A DNA stretch of 64,000 nt from Betaproteobacteria bacterium (lineage in GTDB: Bacteria > Pseudomonadota > Gammaproteobacteria > Burkholderiales > Burkholderiaceae_C): positions 62,001 through 126,000 of the forward strand of contig VGHB01000002.1 in assembly GCA_016868355.1 (NCBI GenBank), given 5' to 3'. A program made the translations under genes and the position numbers. The notes beneath the pieces were generated by a model that was given only the letters and a program-made list of their open reading frames with translations, made no database searches and had not been told where the DNA came from. Below are positions 60,859 through 64,000 of the stretch, piece by piece. Positions within the stretch are counted from its first letter, which is position 1, and each line of letters begins with the position of its first letter.

Positions 60859-60894
60859 CGGTGTTACGCCTGCTTTGCAGCAGGCACTGCACCG
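60859..60894 (-). promoter_or_regulatory. Structured hairpin in the prs-rplY gap (candidate rplY leader)
   Basis: On the minus strand GCCTGCT and AGCAGGC (60885-60868) form a perfect seven-pair stem closed by a GCAA tetraloop. The flanks CGGTG and CACCG extend it beyond a symmetrical 4 x 4 internal loop (60859-60894). No T tract follows, so it is not a terminator. It may stabilise the mRNA or be a ribosomal-protein leader. Confidence 0.55.
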
Positions 60895-60905
60895 AATACA
60901 TGGGA

Positions 60906-61868
60906 TCAGAAGTTGTTATTCTGCTCCGCGAAAAGGGATGTGACCGACTCGCCGTCGGAAATGCGGCGAATGGTTTCTGCAAACAAGAAGGCCACCGAGA
61001 GCTGCCGGATCTTGCCGCAGGCCGCAGCCGGCTCAGACAGTGGAATGGTGTTGGTGATGACGACTTCGTCCATTTGGCTCGACGCGATACGCTGGACAGC
61101 CGGGCCAGACAGGATGGGATGGGTGCAATAAGCGTACACGCTCTTGGCGCCGCGTTCTTTGAGCACCTCGGCGGCTTTGCACAAGGTGCCGGCAGTATCG
61201 ATCATGTCATCCATGATCACGCTGTTGCGCCCTTCAATCTCGCCGATCACGTGCATCACTTCACTCACGTTGGCCGCCGGGCGGCGCTTATCGATGATGG
61301 CTAGATCGCAGCCCAGTTGTTTGGCCAGCGCGCGGGCGCGAACCACGCCGCCCACATCGGGGGAAACGACCACCAAGTCTTTGTAGTTCTTGCTCTTGAG
61401 GTCTGACAACAGCACTGGTGAGGCGTAGATGTTGTCGACCGGAATGTCGAAAAAGCCCTGGATCTGGTCGGCGTGTAGGTCCATGGTGAGCACCCGCTCC
61501 ACGCCCACGGTTTCCAGCAGATTGGCCACCACCTTTGCGCTGATGGGCACCCGGGTGCTGCGTGGACGGCGGTCTTGCCGCGCGTAACCGAAGTATGGGA
61601 TCACGGCTGTGATGCGGCGCGCGCTGGCGCGCTTGAGCGCGTCCACCATGATCAGCAGTTCCGTCAGGTTGTCGTTTGTGGGCGCGCAGGTGGGTTGCAC
61701 CACAAACACATCACGTGCCCGGACGTTCTGCTGGACTTCGACCGTGACCTCGCCGTCTGAGAAGCGCCCCACGTGCATCTTTCCCAGGTCAACCCCGAGG
61801 TGGGTGGCAATCTCCAGGGCCAACGTGGGATTGGCGTTGCCGGTGAACAGGACGGTGTTGAAGAGCAA
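60906..61868 (-). CDS. prs: Ribose-phosphate pyrophosphokinase
   Basis: Prs makes PRPP from ribose-5-phosphate and ATP, feeding nucleotide, histidine and tryptophan synthesis. The 320-residue protein has [67 protein letters not shown], the PRPP loop [13 protein letters not shown] and [20 protein letters not shown]. Translation starts at TTG 61868 after GGAGA; no ATG is available at this point. It follows tRNA-Gln on the same strand, 109 bases downstream. Confidence 0.97.
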   Translation of the reverse strand: MLFNTVLFTGNANPTLALEIATHLGVDLGKMHVGRFSDGEVTVEVQQNVRARDVFVVQPTCAPTNDNLTELLIMVDALKRASARRITAVIPYFGYARQDRRPRSTRVPISAKVVANLLETVGVERVLTMDLHADQIQGFFDIPVDNIYASPVLLSDLKSKNYKDLVVVSPDVGGVVRARALAKQLGCDLAIIDKRRPAANVSEVMHVIGEIEGRNSVIMDDMIDTAGTLCKAAEVLKERGAKSVYAYCTHPILSGPAVQRIASSQMDEVVITNTIPLSEPAAACGKIRQLSVAFLFAETIRRISDGESVTSLFAEQNNNF

Positions 61869-61977
61869 GGGAATCTCCGAGGTGCCGGCGCGGTGGACTG
61901 CTCAGTGTTGCCGGGGGCTTCAGCGTTGCGAAGGGGCCGCCCGAGGCCGCCTGAAGACAAGCAGAGGACCAAAACTT

Positions 61978-62054
61978 TGGCAGGGGAGGAAGGACTCGAA
62001 CCCTCGCATGTCGGAATCAAAATCCGATGCCTTAACCAACTTGGCGACTCCCCT
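61978..62054 (-). tRNA. tRNA-Gln (anticodon TTG)
   Basis: The minus strand folds as a complete cloverleaf. The acceptor AGGGGAG pairs with CTCCCCT, the anticodon stem TCGGA / TCCGA holds the loop TTTTGAT with anticodon TTG, and the T arm is GAGGG-TTCGAGT-CCTTC. G73 and an encoded CCA end at 61978. It lies between ispE and prs, a placement common in betaproteobacteria. Confidence 0.96.
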
Positions 62055-62116
62055 ACACCGGATGCGGCTTGCGCCACACCCATCAACCTCGCAAGGGCGT
62101 TAACCCCTGGCTGACT

Positions 62117-63013
62117 TCAGCCCAGACGCGCCACCACAGGGTGTTGCGCTAGGCTCCGACACCAACGCGCCTCCCACGGTTCGGGCTTGCCCAGTAACAG
62201 GCTTTGTCCCGATGCGGTGGCCATCAAAGGCGCGTTTGCAACGGTTTCTCTTGCGAACACAGCACTACCCGATCCGGTCATTTGACCATTGCCCCAGTGA
62301 GCGCTGAGCCAATTAACCACCGAAGCGATTTCCGGTGCGTGACGTACGGCCGTCGCTTGGAGATCGTTTGGGAGCACCGTTCCGTCGTCGAGCATGGAAT
62401 CCATGATCGATGGGACTACAAGAAAGCCTTTTACTATAGCAGCTTTGGAGTCGCGTGTAAGGCTCGGGTCCCGAAAGATGGTCTGGGTGCTCACCGCCAC
62501 AGGGGGCTTGACGACAAGGTAGTGTCGTGGACGCAATGCCACAGGCGTCACCCGCTCACCAATGCCTTCAACAATGGCGCTACCGCCACCCAGGAAAAAG
62601 GGGATGTCTGCACCCAGCTGAAGACCCAGTTCAGCCAGGCGCTGCAGGCTCCAGTTCAGGCCCCATAGGCGGTTCAGACCCATCAGCACGGTGGCCGCAT
62701 CTGAGCTGCCGCCACCCATACCTGAACCCGAGGGCACGACCTTTTCAATGCTGATGTCTACCCCATGGCTGCAGCCGCTGCGTTGCCGTAGCAGCCGTGC
62801 AGCCCGAAGGCACAGGTCATCGGCTGGCAAGGGCTGCGCCAGGTCATGTCGGCATATGCGGCCGTCGCTGCGGTGTTCCAGGTGCAGGGTGTCGTACCAG
62901 TCCACCAGTACGAACAGGGACTGCAGCAGGTGATAGCCGTCTTCGCGACGCCCCACCACGCTCAAGAAAACATTTAGTTTGGCCGGGGCCTGCAGGTCCG
63001 TCAGGCAGTGCAT
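62117..63013 (-). CDS. ispE: 4-diphosphocytidyl-2-C-methyl-D-erythritol kinase
   Basis: IspE phosphorylates CDP-ME in the MEP isoprenoid pathway. The product has APAKLNVFLSVVGRREDGYHLLQSLFVLVDWYD (catalytic Lys in PAKLN), the GHMP ATP-binding loop VPSGSGMGGGSSDAATVLMGLNRLWGL, ADIPFFLGGGSAIVEGIGE with the catalytic Asp, and MTGSGSAVFA. ATG 63013 gives a family-like N-terminus (298 residues); the in-frame ATG at 63055 would overlap lolB by 38 bases. The lolB-ispE-tRNA-prs order is conserved. Confidence 0.95.
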   Translation of the reverse strand: MHCLTDLQAPAKLNVFLSVVGRREDGYHLLQSLFVLVDWYDTLHLEHRSDGRICRHDLAQPLPADDLCLRAARLLRQRSGCSHGVDISIEKVVPSGSGMGGGSSDAATVLMGLNRLWGLNWSLQRLAELGLQLGADIPFFLGGGSAIVEGIGERVTPVALRPRHYLVVKPPVAVSTQTIFRDPSLTRDSKAAIVKGFLVVPSIMDSMLDDGTVLPNDLQATAVRHAPEIASVVNWLSAHWGNGQMTGSGSAVFARETVANAPLMATASGQSLLLGKPEPWEARWCRSLAQHPVVARLG

Positions 63014-63017
63014 GTGC

Positions 63018-63674
63018 TCAGGGAGTGCGACCACGCTCAGGTGAGGCGGGCTCATCCAGCCGGGCCCTCACCGTGATGTCCAGATCGTCGGGTCGGTCAG
63101 CTCGTGCGCGATACCGTGCGGTGATCACGCGTTCATGCCAGCCTTCAAGCGATACTATCCACCCGAGTTGCTCGAATCCTTCGGGGCGCACTTGATGCAC
63201 AGCCTTACCCCAGGGTTGGGCCCGCACCCAATGCAGTAGCGCCTCCAAGGGCAGGGACTGCCCGAGCAGGGCCACGGCCACGTCATCCAAGGTTGGCCCA
63301 TTGCGCTTGCCTTGTGCCGTGATGATTTCGGCACCTTGCGGATTCCAGCGCGCGGCGGCCACCGCTGTGCCAATCACCGTTTGTAAAACCAGGGTTCCAT
63401 CTTGGGGCGTGCCCTCAAAGTCGAAGAGCAAGGTGCCGGCGTCAGTGGCCCCGGTGCGCATCTGCTGCACCCGCAGGCTCAAGCGCCCGCTGAACTGCTG
63501 GCGTGGCGTGGCCTCGATCGTTGTCACCGCAGAGCTTGCCGCGCCGGGGTTGCCGGCGGGCAAGGGCTGTACCGGTGGGGAACCTTCCACCGCCACACGG
63601 GGGACTAATGCGGTGCAGGCACTCAAAACCCCGCTGCAGCACAAGAAGGCTGCAGTGCGCCACATGCCCTTCAC
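63018..63674 (-). CDS. lolB: Outer-membrane lipoprotein receptor LolB
   Basis: LolB accepts lipoproteins from periplasmic LolA and inserts them into the outer membrane. The 218-residue product has a lipoprotein signal with lipobox LSAC (Cys20). The mature core contains QFSGRLSLRVQQ, GTLLFDFEGTPQDGTLVLQTVIG, the exposed-loop region and LEALLHWVRAQPWG. GTG 63674 overlaps the TPR gene stop as GTGA; the ATG three codons later is also possible. Confidence 0.9.
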   Translation of the reverse strand: MKGMWRTAAFLCCSGVLSACTALVPRVAVEGSPPVQPLPAGNPGAASSAVTTIEATPRQQFSGRLSLRVQQMRTGATDAGTLLFDFEGTPQDGTLVLQTVIGTAVAAARWNPQGAEIITAQGKRNGPTLDDVAVALLGQSLPLEALLHWVRAQPWGKAVHQVRPEGFEQLGWIVSLEGWHERVITARYRARADRPDDLDITVRARLDEPASPERGRTP

Positions 63675-64000
63675 AACTCAACCTTGAGCCTTGCCAGCGT
63701 TTCTCGCAGCACTTTGTTAAGGGCATCGCGCTCACGCGACTCGCGCCATATGCGGCGAGCTTCTTCGCGCTGGCCCAGTGACCACAAGACCTCGCCCAGG
63801 TGCGCACCGATTTCGGTGTCGGGCCGTGCAGCGTAGGCCTGGCGCAGCAGCTCGACAGCGCGGCCGGGCTGGCCTTGGCGGAACATCACCCAAGCCAGGC
63901 TGTCGGTGATGAAGGGGTCTCCGGGTGCCAGATCCAGGGCGCGTTGAATCAACCGTTGCGCCTCATCCAGCCGCACACCACGCTCGGCCAGTGAATAGCC
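63671..64000 (-). CDS. TPR repeat protein (5' end beyond window)
   Basis: This is the C-terminal part of a tetratricopeptide-repeat protein that enters from the right edge. The visible frame is open to the boundary (GYSLAERGVRLDEA...) and encodes about 109 residues. At least two TPR-like units are visible: DEAQRLIQRALDLAPGDPFITDSLAWVMFRQGQPGRAVELLRQAYAARP in parts, then LGEVLWSLGQREEARRIWRES. The neighbourhood (TPR-lolB-ispE) is common. The start lies outside the window. Confidence 0.88.
   Translation of the reverse strand, partial: GYSLAERGVRLDEAQRLIQRALDLAPGDPFITDSLAWVMFRQGQPGRAVELLRQAYAARPDTEIGAHLGEVLWSLGQREEARRIWRESRERDALNKVLRETLARLKVEL

Noticed and set aside
61978-62054. tRNA-Gln as an integration site of a mobile island
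   Set aside because: No integrase, no direct repeat of the tRNA 3' end and no atypical genes are present on either side; the flanking genes are conserved housekeeping genes.

Overview
The window is a GC-rich (roughly 62-64 % by eye) chromosomal segment whose gene content and order point to a betaproteobacterium of the order Burkholderiales, probably family Comamonadaceae. The indicators are the pil-aroK-aroB-dgt-gltBD order, the mlaFEDACB operon with MlaA inside it, an ibaG-murA-his block, the tRNA-Gln/prs/rplY/pth block and a porin of the Gram-negative porin family. These placements are from recalled family knowledge; no database was searched. Almost everything is housekeeping or cell-envelope biology. 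There is no prophage, CRISPR array or large mobile island, and no gene-free stretch exceeds 300 bases.

Layout. (1) 1-8283: type II secretion cluster, gspGHIJKLMND on the minus strand (gspD runs off the left edge) with gspC divergent; gspE and gspF are not in view. (2) 8280-11202: ilvA, preceded by a possible Trp-codon attenuator, then an OsmC-family protein and coq7. (3) 11401-16571: a porin with a strong terminator, then a four-gene dipeptide/oligopeptide ABC transporter (dppBCDF type) lacking a binding-protein gene. (4) 16601-20943: lysA-lptM facing cyaY, then the PBP1A gene. (5) 21068-28296: pilM, pilN, a pilO-pilP fusion and a short pilQ, then aroK, aroB and dgt. (6) 28303-35388: a RAYT-type transposase with sequence motifs and a strong palindrome ahead of gltB-gltD. 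(7) 35495-39477: the mla phospholipid-transport operon. (8) 39480-47985: a sugar-phosphate module (zwf-hexR facing tal-pgi around a perfect HexR-type operator), an M20 amidohydrolase and a molybdopterin oxidoreductase. (9) 48033-58900: ABC-2 exporter pair, ibaG, murA, hisGDCBHAF, rsmD, coaD and a ferredoxin. (10) 58794-64000 (minus strand): DUF4124-like protein, pth, rplY, prs, tRNA-Gln, ispE, lolB and a truncated TPR gene.

How the genes work together. Several neighbouring systems build the Gram-negative envelope: Gsp and PilQ secretins, PBP1A, MurA, LptM, Mla, LolB and the porin. The his operon draws on PRPP made by Prs. HexR probably represses both zwf-hexR and tal-pgi from one shared site, tying the pentose-phosphate/Entner-Doudoroff entry to sugar-phosphate state.

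Most notable are the Trp-rich leader and terminator before ilvA, the PilO-PilP fusion with a shortened PilQ, a MlaA without a lipobox, the HexR operator, the RAYT-associated repeats, the probable leaderless promoters, and the apparent insertion of the HexR module into an otherwise conserved mla-ABC-ibaG-murA-his neighbourhood.
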